From Armatimonadota bacterium (lineage in GTDB: Bacteria; Armatimonadota; Zipacnadia; Zipacnadales; UBA11051): DNA of 64,000 nucleotides. Location: assembly GCA_013178155.1 (NCBI GenBank), contig JABLXH010000017.1, forward strand, positions 1 through 64,000, in the 5' to 3' direction. Under the pieces are notes generated by a model. It did no database searches, had not been told where the DNA came from, and saw nothing but the letters and a program-made list of their open reading frames with translations. Shown here piece by piece: positions 1 to 8,585 of the stretch. The position numbers were made by a program, and so were the translations under genes. Each line of letters starts with the position of its first letter. The first letter of the stretch is position 1.

Positions 1-119
1 GGTCGGGCCTTTGTGGCAGCCAGGGCCGGTTGTCGGCCCATGAGGGGGGCCAGCACCATGGCAGCCAGGAGCGCTGTGATGGCGGCAAGTCGAACGGCAG
101 ATGGTCTTGCGGTCTGCAT
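1..119 (-). CDS. N-terminus of a secreted protein (cut by window edge)
   Basis: An open minus-strand frame begins with ATG at 119-117 and runs off the window start. The 39 visible residues start MQTARPSAVRLAAITALLAA and continue into a hydrophobic stretch ending near QPALAA, which is a typical Sec signal peptide with an Ala-X-Ala-like cleavage region. The mature protein lies outside the window, so function cannot be assigned. A good sigma-70-like promoter sits directly upstream, which supports this being a real gene start. An internal ATG at codon 21 is a less likely start because it would remove the positively charged n-region. Confidence 0.6.
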   Translation of the reverse strand, partial: MQTARPSAVRLAAITALLAAMVLAPLMGRQPALAATKAR

Positions 120-128
120 GGCGGTGAA

Positions 129-158
129 AGTATAAGGGGGTATTTCCAGCGGCGTCAA
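129..158 (-). promoter_or_regulatory. Sigma-70-like promoter for the leftmost secreted-protein gene
   Basis: On the minus strand TTGACG (158-153) is followed after 18 bases by TATACT (134-129). The predicted transcript start, about 122, is only a few bases before the ATG at 119, so the message would be nearly leaderless. No strong Shine-Dalgarno sequence precedes the ATG, which fits that reading. Confidence 0.55.
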
Positions 159-469
159 GCCCAAAGGGCACACCCGTGGAGCCCCGCAATAAGCACAGAG
201 ACGCGGCAACAAGGGCTCCGGTTCGCTGAAAACGATGACTGCCCGCGCAATCCTCCGGCCCGCATGGGGTGCCGTGGAGGCCGCGGTCGGGGGAATCCAG
301 GGCGCTCTTCCCGTGCAGAGCGTGCTGGGCATCGGCCGGACACGCGCCAACTGCGAGGCCACTGGCACCTACCTGCAACTATCGGGCTCGTTCGGTTGTT
401 GGAGACATCTGACTACCCGAACTGTAACTGTTCTTGAGCATTCGAGGGATGACTGCTGACCTGCGCAGG
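159..469. other. Intergenic region without a recognisable gene
   Basis: This stretch between the divergent leftmost gene and the histidine kinase has only short frames without homology features I can recognise. The one notable motif is GAAC-N7-GTTC at 419-433, which also contains a tandem AACTGT repeat. It lies roughly 55 bases upstream of the likely kinase transcript start and could be a regulator site. Confidence 0.4.
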
Positions 470-475
470 TATAAT
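470..475 (+). promoter_or_regulatory. Perfect -10 element upstream of the FHA-GAF kinase
   Basis: TATAAT at 470-475 matches the -10 consensus exactly. No convincing -35 hexamer lies 16-18 bases upstream, so the promoter may depend on an activator. The leader to the kinase ATG would be about 108 bases. Confidence 0.45.
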
Positions 476-589
476 GGAGCATGGAGAGAAGCCTGTGCTG
501 GCGGACTCGTCAGCATGCCCACCCGGCAGCGACGAGGCGGATGTTGCACACCTGTATCTCTACTCAGAGGGTGGGCTTAAGGAGGCCCT

Positions 590-2275
590 ATGCCAACGAT
601 CGCCATCCTGAATGGGGATCTGGAGGGGCAAACGTTCACGGTCAACAAGTCGGTCGTCGCCATCGGCCGGCGGCACGACAACGATGTCTGCCTGTCTTTG
701 GATCCCCGCGTATCCCGTTACCACGCCCGCCTCACCTATCGCGGCGGTGAGTACGTCCTTGAGGACATCGGTAGCGCCAATGGCACTTTCCTGGGCCAGC
801 GCCGCATTCACGCTCCTACTGTCATCCGGCCGGGAGATCGTTTCCGGATGGGGCGTACCTGGCTTACGGTCCTGCCGGACCTGGCAGAGACCAGCCAGGC
901 GCGGGCCCAGGAGAGTGTGCAGTTCCTAAGCGATGTCGAAACTGCTCTGGCCGGAGTGGAAGGAGTGGCGGACAGCGTGCTTTACTCTGTCCGGGCCGAT
1001 GCTCCGTCCAGGGCGGTCAGCGCTGACGAGGCTACCCGCCGCCTGGAGGTCATGAACCGGATCGGTCAGGGGTTGGCATCCACTCTGGACCTCGATACGC
1101 TCGTTGACAATGTTCTCGGCGCGATCATGGAGGTCATCCCTGCCGAACGAGGCTTCGTCATGCTGGTGGACCGCGAGACCGGCGATTTCGTCCCCCAGGC
1201 CATGCGCGTTCGCAGCGGCTCTCGCGCGCCTGAGGCCATGCGTGTTTCCCGCCATCTTCTCGAACATGCGATCAGCAAGCGTGTGGCCTTCATGACGGCC
1301 GATGCCATGCAGGACGAGCGTTTCCTCAGCCTTGACAGTGTCCAGGGGTTGCACATCCGGTCAGCCCTCTGCGCACCACTCGTTCGCGGCGAGGAGGCGC
1401 TGGGGGCGATCTTCCTGGACTCCACTTCAACGACCCACGTCTTCGTGGAACGTGACGTGGAGATGCTGATGGCCATCGCTAACCAGGTGGTCACTGCGCT
1501 GGAGAATGCGCGCCTGTACACCGACCTGCGGCACGCCTACGAGGAGCTGCAGGCTGCCCAGGAACAGCTCATCCGTGCCGAACGCCTGACCACGATAGGC
1601 TCAATCACGGCCAGCATCGCCCACGACATGGCCAACATTGTGACGCCGCTGAAACCCCTCATTGAGATCGGCTTCCGTGACGCCAATGTTGACCCCGAGC
1701 TGTTTGAGGCCCTGACGCGCCAGCTGGATCGCCTCACAGCCATGGTGGAGCGCGTCACTTCCTTCTCGCGCACCGAGGAGCTCAAATTCGCCCCGGTGAA
1801 CATCAACGAGATCATTCGCAAGACGATGACCCTCATCCGCAGTGATGTGGCTCACAGCGGCACTGAGCTTGTTCTGGAGCTGGATGAGGGGCTACCGATG
1901 GTGATGGCGGACGCCGCCCAGCTCGACCGGGTGTTCCTGAACCTGGCGCTGAACGCCGTGCAGGCCATGGAAGGCAGCGAACGGCGCGTCCTGACCATCC
2001 GGACGGAGCACGACCAGGAAGAGGTGACAGTCAGCTTCATTGACACCGGTCCGGGCATCCCGGTGACTGTGCAGGACCGCATCTTTGAGCCGCTGTTCAC
2101 CACCAAGGAGACGGGTACCGGTCTGGGCTTGCCATCCTGCAAGCGCATCGTTGAGGACGAGCACCACGGCACGATCGCGGTGGACTCGATCGAGGGAGGA
2201 GGCGCGACCTTCACGGTCCACCTGCCCCTGGCTCCTGCTCGCACGCAGCCCGCCGAGGCTCTCCAGCCGGCGTGA
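590..2275 (+). CDS. FHA-GAF sensor histidine kinase
   Basis: A soluble 561-residue histidine kinase with no membrane segment. An FHA domain occupies about residues 1-97, with the signature Gly-Arg at 26-27, SRYH near 42-45 and SANGTF near 62-67. A GAF domain spans about 150-305, followed by a coiled-coil linker. The HisKA H-box SIAHDMAN places the phospho-accepting His at about 345. The HATPase domain has an N-box (FLNLALN, 449-455), G1 (DTGPG, 485-489) and G2 (GTGLGLP, 509-515). The start is fixed by AAGGAGG at 579-585, four bases before ATG. FHA domains bind phosphothreonine, so the kinase may link Ser/Thr phosphorylation or a small ligand to two-component signalling. No response regulator is adjacent, so the partner is unknown. 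Confidence 0.93.
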   Translation: MPTIAILNGDLEGQTFTVNKSVVAIGRRHDNDVCLSLDPRVSRYHARLTYRGGEYVLEDIGSANGTFLGQRRIHAPTVIRPGDRFRMGRTWLTVLPDLAETSQARAQESVQFLSDVETALAGVEGVADSVLYSVRADAPSRAVSADEATRRLEVMNRIGQGLASTLDLDTLVDNVLGAIMEVIPAERGFVMLVDRETGDFVPQAMRVRSGSRAPEAMRVSRHLLEHAISKRVAFMTADAMQDERFLSLDSVQGLHIRSALCAPLVRGEEALGAIFLDSTSTTHVFVERDVEMLMAIANQVVTALENARLYTDLRHAYEELQAAQEQLIRAERLTTIGSITASIAHDMANIVTPLKPLIEIGFRDANVDPELFEALTRQLDRLTAMVERVTSFSRTEELKFAPVNINEIIRKTMTLIRSDVAHSGTELVLELDEGLPMVMADAAQLDRVFLNLALNAVQAMEGSERRVLTIRTEHDQEEVTVSFIDTGPGIPVTVQDRIFEPLFTTKETGTGLGLPSCKRIVEDEHHGTIAVDSIEGGGATFTVHLPLAPARTQPAEALQPA

Positions 2276-2306
2276 CCGCGACCAGGCCTCGGCCAGACTC
2301 TGTTTC

Positions 2307-2335
2307 AGGCCGTCCCGCAGGGGCGGCCTGTCTCT
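2307..2335 (+). terminator. Hairpin terminator after the histidine kinase
   Basis: AGGCCGTCCC (2307-2316) pairs with GGGGCGGCCT (2320-2329) through a three-base loop, with one G-U pair. A short T-containing stretch follows. It lies 32 bases after the kinase stop. Confidence 0.5.
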
Positions 2336-2378
2336 TGGGCGAAGGGTCCGCGCAACCAGTCTTGAGGGTGACGCCAAT

Positions 2379-3566
2379 ATGGACCAGATCACCGTGGGTA
2401 TCCTGGGGCTGCGGCGGGGCATCACGCACCTGCACAACTTCCTGACAGTGCCGGAGGCACGGGTCATCGCGGCAGCGGACCGCTTACCGGATCGCCAGGC
2501 GGAGGGACGCCGACTCCTGGAGCCAGTGGGTGGAAAGATGGTGGCGGAGTTCGAGGAGTTGCTGGCCATGCAGCCTGACGCCGTCGTTGTGGCCAGCAAC
2601 GGCCGCATGCAGTGCCAGCACGCCTGTCAGGCCCTCGAGGCGGGGTGCCATGTGCTCTCCGAGGTGCCTGGAGCCTTTACTCTGGAGGAATGGGTCCGCA
2701 TACGCGATACCGTGCAGCGCACCGGGAACCAGTACATGCTGGGCGAGAACTGCTCCTTCTTGAACTTCATCCGCTACTGGCGCAAGTGGATAGCCGCAGG
2801 CCAGTATGGCGAGATGTCCCTGGCCGAGGCAGAGTACCTCCACTATCTCCCCCACACCCTGACCAACGCCGACGGCCGCTTCTTCACGCCGTCCGAAGCC
2901 AGACAGCAGGGCTTGAGAGGCCTCGTTCCCACCTGGCGGGCCGACCAGCCCCCCATTCAGTACCTGACCCACGACCTGGGCCCGCTGCTGGAGGTTCTGG
3001 ACGACCGGGTCATGTCCGTCACCTGCCGCAGCGGTCCCTGGCGCTGCCCCGAAGCGCCCTTGCGCCCAGACGGCCAGATCGCTCTCTTTACCACCGAGAA
3101 GGGCTTGCTGATTCAGATCCTGGTGACGCTTAACACCGTGCGCCCCAGCGAGCACCGCTATCGCCTGTTCGGCACCGGCGGTAGCCTGGAGTGGAGCTGG
3201 TACGAAGGCTTCTGCCGGCGGTTCCTGGCGGGCATGGAGGAGAGCAAGGGGTGGGAACGGGTAGACATCGCGGTGGCGACCAGCGAGACTGACAAGCAGA
3301 TGGGCCACGGCGGCATGGACGTCAACCTGGCCCGGCACTTCGTCTGGGCCCTGCACCGGGGCAAGACAGTGCCGATAGACGTCTACCGGTCCATCGAGTA
3401 CTCCCTGCCGGGGATCATCGCCGCCCAGTCGGCTGACTTGGGCGGGACGCCCCTGGCGGTGCCCGACCTCCGGCTGAAGCCCTTCCGCGGTACGGCCTTC
3501 TGGGACTACGTCGGCTTCCCGGAGGATGAGCCCGAGGGCCGGCCAATGCCGCCGTCTGCGGCGTGA
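2379..3566 (+). CDS. Gfo/Idh/MocA family oxidoreductase
   Basis: A 395-residue NAD(P)-dependent oxidoreductase of the Gfo/Idh/MocA family. The Rossmann domain starts MDQITVGILGLRRGITH; the next landmarks are VIAAADRL and PDAVVVASN, and SEVPGAFT stands where most members have the EKP motif, so the conserved Lys appears absent. The C-terminal alpha/beta domain follows from about residue 130. The frame is open further upstream, but ATG at 2379 gives the correct family N-terminus and has GAGGGTG eight bases before it. The substrate, probably a sugar or cyclitol derivative, cannot be predicted, and loss of the catalytic Lys leaves dehydrogenase activity uncertain. The gene follows the kinase terminator and seems to be its own unit. 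Confidence 0.88.
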   Translation: MDQITVGILGLRRGITHLHNFLTVPEARVIAAADRLPDRQAEGRRLLEPVGGKMVAEFEELLAMQPDAVVVASNGRMQCQHACQALEAGCHVLSEVPGAFTLEEWVRIRDTVQRTGNQYMLGENCSFLNFIRYWRKWIAAGQYGEMSLAEAEYLHYLPHTLTNADGRFFTPSEARQQGLRGLVPTWRADQPPIQYLTHDLGPLLEVLDDRVMSVTCRSGPWRCPEAPLRPDGQIALFTTEKGLLIQILVTLNTVRPSEHRYRLFGTGGSLEWSWYEGFCRRFLAGMEESKGWERVDIAVATSETDKQMGHGGMDVNLARHFVWALHRGKTVPIDVYRSIEYSLPGIIAAQSADLGGTPLAVPDLRLKPFRGTAFWDYVGFPEDEPEGRPMPPSAA

Positions 3567-3630
3567 GGCCCCCAGTCCCGCGCCGCAGGGCGGCCGGCGC
3601 CTCAGGCGGTCCCTCCCGGCAGCAGCGGCA

Positions 3631-4467
3631 CTACCCCTGCAGGGACTCCTTGCTGCGCGTGTACTGCAGTTCGACGTCCGGCGCCACACCACCGGCGGCG
3701 ATACACTGGCGGGCTATCTCGATGTCCTCACGGGCCTCCTCCGGCGACATGAAGCCGACGGCCACCGCGTCCACGGGCTTGATATTGCTGTACACAAAGG
3801 GCAAGCCGGTGATGGGCATCACCCGTCCTGAGCCCAGGGGCTTGATGACCACCACCGGCTTCTTTGCGTGCCGGATGACGCTGGCCACCCAGTCCGTCTC
3901 CACGGCGCACATGAACCCCACTGCATTGAAGATCTGCAGGTACCCCTCGCAGTCATAGCCCGCGCGATCGGTGACGACGACGGTCTCCGGGCGGTGAGTG
4001 CTCCAGCCAGGGATCATGCCCCGCTGGCGGATGAGGGCCAGCGCCTCTGGCGCGTCAAGGATGCAGCCGTCCGACACTACCAGGCGGTTGTCGGTGAAAG
4101 TCTGGTGGGGCCAGCAGAACTCACAGCCCAGGTCGGCCGCCAGGTCAATGCCCGGCCGAAGCTGTTCCAGGTCCATGCCGGCCGGTGTGGCGATGTAGTT
4201 CACATGCCACCCCGTGTTGCGCTCCAGCTCTTCGAGGATGCTCTTGAGCTCTGGTGAGGGCCCGGCTACCAAGGCGTTGATGCCTTGCTCCGCCGCCGCG
4301 GCGATGACCTCATAGATGCGCTCGCGAGTGAAATACCGGCGCAGCCACTCGTCCCGGCCCCTGCTGATATGGGACGCGGCGCAGAACATATTGGTCCCGA
4401 TGACCATGCGGGAGATGGCGAGCCCGCCGATGTTGGTCATGGGGAAATGAAACGGGATGCCCGCCAT
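3631..4467 (-). CDS. Aldo/keto reductase-like TIM-barrel protein
   Basis: This 278-residue minus-strand protein has repeated beta-alpha units and a C-terminal section, KPLGSGRVMPITGL then VDAVAVGFMSPEEA, that resembles the phosphate-binding end of aldo/keto reductases and related TIM barrels. I cannot identify the catalytic tetrad with confidence, so the activity is open. The start is ATG 4467, with GGAG about ten bases upstream; the frame extends further but through low-quality sequence. The gene is divergent from the GntR regulator and shares with it the intergenic region containing a palindromic operator, so it may be a regulatory target. It converges on the Gfo/Idh gene with a 64-base gap. 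Confidence 0.65.
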   Translation of the reverse strand: MAGIPFHFPMTNIGGLAISRMVIGTNMFCAASHISRGRDEWLRRYFTRERIYEVIAAAAEQGINALVAGPSPELKSILEELERNTGWHVNYIATPAGMDLEQLRPGIDLAADLGCEFCWPHQTFTDNRLVVSDGCILDAPEALALIRQRGMIPGWSTHRPETVVVTDRAGYDCEGYLQIFNAVGFMCAVETDWVASVIRHAKKPVVVIKPLGSGRVMPITGLPFVYSNIKPVDAVAVGFMSPEEAREDIEIARQCIAAGGVAPDVELQYTRSKESLQG

Positions 4468-4582
4468 GGCACGGAAACTCCTTATGGGTTGACTCGCACC
4501 GCAAGCGCTCCTGAGTATACACGGCCGGGGCGTGGTCGAACAGATGCGTGGCAGCCGTGGAAAGGGTACTGATGGAGAAATC

Positions 4583-4616
4583 ATATACAGTATACTGTAC
4601 ACAATATACACTGTGA
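4583..4616. promoter_or_regulatory. Palindromic operator, probable GntR/FadR-type site
   Basis: A perfect 14-base palindrome, TACAGTATACTGTA, lies at 4586-4599, and a related half-site TATACACTGTG follows at 4605-4615. The AT-rich island stands out from its GC-rich surroundings. It lies between the divergent aldo/keto-reductase-like gene and the GntR gene, where an autoregulated GntR operator would be expected. No clear sigma-70 hexamer pair was found around it. Confidence 0.6.
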
Positions 4617-4690
4617 CTGGGATCGGCTGACATCTTCATCTCATACGACGCTATACGCTCAATGACCAGGTCGACGACGCTGTCCTGGAG

Positions 4691-5326
4691 ATGATCGTCT
4701 CCGGGGAGTTCCAGCCGGGTGACCGGGTTCCGGATGTGGTGGTTGCCGAGAAGCTGGGAGTCAGCCGCACCCCCGTCCGTGAGGCGCTGGCCACTCTGGT
4801 GGCCCACGGCCTGCTGATCAAGAACGCCCACTTCGGCTGTACCGTCGTCGAACCAAGCCCGGCGGACCTGCTGGCCGTCTTCCAGGTGCGGGAGGTCAAC
4901 GAGGCCCTGGCTGCCCGGCTGATGGCCCTGCAGGGCACGGCCGAGGACATCGCGACGCTGGGAGAGATCCACAGGCAGCTAATGGGCGCCGCCAGTGACC
5001 GCGACGTTATGGCCTACTGGCGCAGCGACTTCGAGTTCCACCGCCAGATCCTGATCGGCTCGGGCAACCGTTATCTCGCTGAGGGCCCCCACCTGACGGC
5101 TCTGCTCCTGCAGTTCTTCCTGATGGCCCACAAGTACCAGTACGGTTTCTACCAGACCGACGCGCCCTGGTGGGCTTCCGTGTCGCGGCCTGAGCATACC
5201 GCCATCTGGGAGGCCATTCGCGACCGTGACCCCGAGGCTGCTGAGAACCTGATGCGTGAGCACATGCGCCGCAGCAGCGACCGTGTGCAATCCCTCCTAG
5301 CAGCTCAAGCCGCAGGCGAAACGTGA
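4691..5326 (+). CDS. GntR family transcriptional regulator (FadR/FCD type), start uncertain
   Basis: A winged-helix DNA-binding domain with the family signature GDRVPDVVVAEKLGVSRTPV is followed by an all-helical FCD ligand domain containing EFHRQIL and the metal/ligand-site pattern near RPEHTAIWEAI. The frame stays open upstream to 4631 and encodes LNDQVDDAVLEMIVSGEF, which is exactly what the first helix of this family looks like, yet there is no ATG, GTG or TTG between 4631 and 4690. The true start is therefore either a rare codon such as ATA 4643 or the gene has lost its start; ATG 4691 would delete part of helix 1. It precedes the transporter and MttB-like genes, which it probably controlled. 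Confidence 0.8.
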   Translation: MIVSGEFQPGDRVPDVVVAEKLGVSRTPVREALATLVAHGLLIKNAHFGCTVVEPSPADLLAVFQVREVNEALAARLMALQGTAEDIATLGEIHRQLMGAASDRDVMAYWRSDFEFHRQILIGSGNRYLAEGPHLTALLLQFFLMAHKYQYGFYQTDAPWWASVSRPEHTAIWEAIRDRDPEAAENLMREHMRRSSDRVQSLLAAQAAGET

Positions 5327-5442
5327 GTGTCCGTCACGTCCGGGAATGGATGCCGGTGAGACCTGGCCACAAGTCCTCCCGGACCAGCATAGGTCGGTCC
5401 CATCTTCCATACTGAGTGACGAACTGAATAGGCGACGCCAGG

Positions 5443-6987
5443 GTGGTCACCCAGTTCTTTGAGGCTTCTCCCACCGGGCAGGTTCCCTGGAGTGTCTGGA
5501 TCGGGCCCCTGGGTGTCTGGATTGGCCTGGCGCTCATGCTGTGGCTGGGGATGTTTTGCACAGTAGAGCTGTTCCACCGGCGCTGGGGTGAGCAGGAGCA
5601 TCTCCGCTATCCGCTGCTGTACCTGCCCCTGGAGCTGGCGGGGAGGTCGGGCGCTCGCGGCCACCCCTTCCTGCGCGACCCCCTCATGTGGCTGGGGTTC
5701 GCGGCGGGCTTCTGGTATGCTCTGCCGGTGGTGGTTAGCCCCCTCTGGCCCAACTTCCCCGACTGGAAGTTGACCGGCTACCCCTTCCGAGCCCTCACCA
5801 GTTCGCCCGGGAACGAACTGGCGAGCATCTACATGCGTCCCCTGCCCCACCTCATCGGCCTGGGCTACCTGATGAGCAGCGACAATCTCCTGACCATCTG
5901 GGCGACCTACCTGGCGCAGCGTCTGGCTTGGGTGGCAGCCACAGCGTACGGCTTCCGCCGGCCCGGCTGGCATCTCGGGGGCGGGCTGGACCTGCAGCAA
6001 ACCCTCGGCGCCATAGTGGCCCTCTTCCTCTGGCTCATGTGGAGCAACCGGCGCACCTTCCACGGCGCCGTCACCGGTCCGGCCACGCCCGAGCGCTGGC
6101 GCGTCTTGGGCGCGGTCGGCGGCGCTGCTGGAGCCGTCTGGCTGGGGACGCTAATGGGAGTAACAGTGGGCCTGGCCCTGGCGCTGGTGCTGCTGCTGAA
6201 CGCTTCCTCGCTCGTCTACGCTCGCATCCGTGCCGAGGTAGGGCTACCCAGCTACTACGCCGTTCCCTTCGAGTTCCAGGAACGGGATACCGTATTGGAT
6301 GTGCTGGGCAGCCGGACCTTTCGGGGCGACCTGGGCCTGGCTGCCATCTCGCGCTTCAGCGTCATGGGTTGGATGACCCAGGGCCGGTTTCCAGCTATCG
6401 CTGCCTACCATATCGAGAACGTGGAACTCAGCCGCCGTTCGGCCTCAGGGGTTTCGACGATGCTCTGGCTCAGCCTGTGCGCCGCCCTGGCGGGCCTCGC
6501 CATCGGCTGCTGGACACACCTGACAACCTTCTACGACATGGGGGCACTGTCGACGGTGGGCGCGGGAGGCAACGGCTACTATGAGGTTGGCGCGGCGCGG
6601 CGTAGCTATGCGAAGCTGCTCTCGCAACTCAACGCCGCCACCGACTTCTCCCTGGCGCCTAACCTCTTCTGCCTGGCAGGAGGCGCCATCGTGCTGGCCC
6701 TGGCTTACCTGCGCGGACGCTATGTAGGCTTCCCCTTTACGCCCTGGTCCTACGTGATCGGCTCGACCTATGGCACCACCTTCTGGACCAGCTTCTTCAT
6801 GACCTGGGTGGCGCAGAAGCTGATCCTGCGCTATGGCGGCGCCCAGAGCTACCGGCGGGCGATCCCGTTCTTCCTGGGCATCTCCTTTGGCTACATGACG
6901 GCGACCGTGGCCGCAGTCACTGTCACCTTCGCCAGCGGTAAGGCGCTGAGCTTCAGCGCCGGGAAGCGGCTGTACTTCGATATCTGA
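5443..6987 (+). CDS. N-terminally truncated OPT-like transporter (DUF6785/DUF6784 type)
   Basis: A 514-residue polytopic membrane protein with about nine or ten hydrophobic segments. The region WGEQEHLRYPLLYLPLELA and the C-terminal VGFPFTPWSYVIGSTYGTTF resemble the DUF6785/DUF6784 oligopeptide-transporter-like family of Armatimonadota and Planctomycetota. From memory, family members carry roughly 130-190 more residues and several membrane helices before the point where this frame starts. Here a TGA at 5425 closes the frame upstream and only 116 bases separate it from the GntR stop, so the missing part is absent rather than misannotated. The protein may be non-functional. The annotated start is GTG 5443 without a strong RBS. 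Confidence 0.7.
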   Translation: MVTQFFEASPTGQVPWSVWIGPLGVWIGLALMLWLGMFCTVELFHRRWGEQEHLRYPLLYLPLELAGRSGARGHPFLRDPLMWLGFAAGFWYALPVVVSPLWPNFPDWKLTGYPFRALTSSPGNELASIYMRPLPHLIGLGYLMSSDNLLTIWATYLAQRLAWVAATAYGFRRPGWHLGGGLDLQQTLGAIVALFLWLMWSNRRTFHGAVTGPATPERWRVLGAVGGAAGAVWLGTLMGVTVGLALALVLLLNASSLVYARIRAEVGLPSYYAVPFEFQERDTVLDVLGSRTFRGDLGLAAISRFSVMGWMTQGRFPAIAAYHIENVELSRRSASGVSTMLWLSLCAALAGLAIGCWTHLTTFYDMGALSTVGAGGNGYYEVGAARRSYAKLLSQLNAATDFSLAPNLFCLAGGAIVLALAYLRGRYVGFPFTPWSYVIGSTYGTTFWTSFFMTWVAQKLILRYGGAQSYRRAIPFFLGISFGYMTATVAAVTVTFASGKALSFSAGKRLYFDI

Positions 6988-7048
6988 AGCTGTTCGTGGG
7001 ACGACACTGCCACGGGCCATAGGTCCGTGACGAACCGAGGTGAGGCGT

Positions 7049-8500
7049 ATGCGGGCCAATCTGCGGGCCAACGCAGGCACCCAGTTCCGGGTCCTGTCGG
7101 CGGATGACGCGGAGCGTATCTACCTGGGCGCGCTGCGGGTTCTGGTCGAGGTGGGGGTGCTGATCAAGGAGCCCGAAGCGCGCGTCCTACTGGAGGCGCA
7201 CGGGGCCCAGGTGAACGACGAGCTCGTGCGCATTCCGGAAGGTATGGTCCGGCAAGCGGTGGCAGCGGCGCCACCGCGTTTCACCGTCCACTCGCGCGAC
7301 CCCGCGCGGTCCCTGCATATCGAGCCCAACCGGGTGCACTACGGGCCAGGCCCGATCTGTCCGAACTTCCTTGACCCTATACGGCTGAGACCCGGCCATA
7401 CGTCATGGCGGATGCCGTGGCGGTCGCCAGGACCTGTGACGCTCTGGAGCACATTGATTTCGTGGAGTCCCTGGGTTCCATCAGTGACGCGCCAGGAGGG
7501 CTGATGGATGTCTTCGAGTTCGCCCTCATGGCTCAACACACCGTGAAGCCCATCGTCGCCTGGGCCTTTACACGTGAGAGCTGCGCGACCATCCATCAGA
7601 TGGCCGTAGCCATGGCCGGCGGCGAGGCGGCCTTCCGGGCACGGCCCAACTACATCTTCTACGCGGAGCCCATGTCGCCGCTGCATTCGGGCCAGGATGC
7701 CGTGCGCAAGCTGATGTACTGCGCCGAGAACCGCATCCCCATCGTCTACACACCCTGTCCCATCGCCGGCGGCAACTTCACCGGTGAGTGGCGCCGGGAC
7801 GCTGGCCGTGGCCCTGGCAGAGACACTGAGCGGCGTGGTCATGGCCCAGCAGAAGGCGCCCGGAGCACCGATCATTGCCGGTGGGGTCGTGTCCATCATG
7901 GACATGGGAGCCATGATCTACTCCTATGGGGCGCCCGAACTCGCGCTCTTCTCGGCGGCCCTGACGGACGTGGTGAAGCATCTGGGTCTGCCGATGTTCT
8001 CAACCGCCGGCTGTTCCGATGCGAAAGTGGTGGACCAGCAGGCGGCCATCGAGGCCACTCTCTCCATCCTCTTCGCGGCGCTCTCTGGCGCGAACCTCAT
8101 CCACGATGTGGGCTTCCTGGAAAGTGCACTCATCGGCTCGAACGAGATGGTCGCGCTATCCGAGGAAGTTATCGGCATGGCCAAACAGGTCGTCAAGGGG
8201 ATTGCGGTGGACGACGAGCACCTGGCCCTCGATACCATCGCTCAGGTGGGGCCCGCAGGGGAGTACATCAGCTCCGAACACACCCTGCGGCACTTCCGGG
8301 AGTTTTGGCACCCCACCATGATGACCCGCTGCGCCATGGAGAAGTGGGAGGCGATGGGGCGCCCGACCATGGGCCAGCGAGTGCGTGAGCGAGTGGACAG
8401 CATCCTGACCTCCCACCAGCCGCTGCCCATTGCGCCGGACCAGATGGCCGAACTGCGGCGTATCGTCGCAGCGGCGGATGAGCAGTACGGCCAGGAATGA
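7049..8500 (+). pseudogene. Trimethylamine methyltransferase (MttB) family, two frameshifts
   Basis: Three consecutive reading frames together encode one MttB-superfamily protein of normal length (about 484 codons). Segment 1 (7049 to about 7377) has VHYGPGPICPNFLDP. Segment 2 (about 7378-7780) continues with YVMADAVAVART and IVYTPCPIAGG. Segment 3 (from about 7784) gives SGAGTLAVALAETLSGVV, the motif TAGCSDAK and ALSGANLIHDVGFLESA. A single base is missing in a Pro codon near 7377, and one extra (or two missing) bases occur near 7784. No in-frame TAG is present, so it belongs to the non-pyrrolysine branch, whose characterised members demethylate glycine betaine and similar quaternary amines with a corrinoid protein. 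GAGGTGAGG precedes ATG 7049. No corrinoid protein gene is nearby. Confidence 0.8.
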
Positions 8501-8509
8501 GCCCAGGAA

Positions 8510-8541
8510 CCGGGACCCCCTCAAGCTCGAGGGGGCCCCGG
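8510..8541 (+). terminator. Strong hairpin after the MttB-like gene
   Basis: CCGGG-A-CCCCCTC (8510-8522) pairs with GAGGGGG-C-CCCGG (8529-8541) with one internal mismatch and a six-base loop. It begins ten bases after the MttB-like stop. No T-run follows. Confidence 0.55.
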
Positions 8542-8585
8542 TAGCCGCTGGCAATCAACCGACTTCTGTGAGGGTCAACACATCA

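Noticed and set aside
419-433. LexA box upstream of the histidine kinase
   Set aside because: The half-site spacing is seven bases, not the four of the Gram-positive type box seen at the helicase.
7049-8500. Pyrrolysine-containing MttB
   Set aside because: No in-frame TAG occurs in any of the three segments; the breaks are indels, not a suppressed stop.
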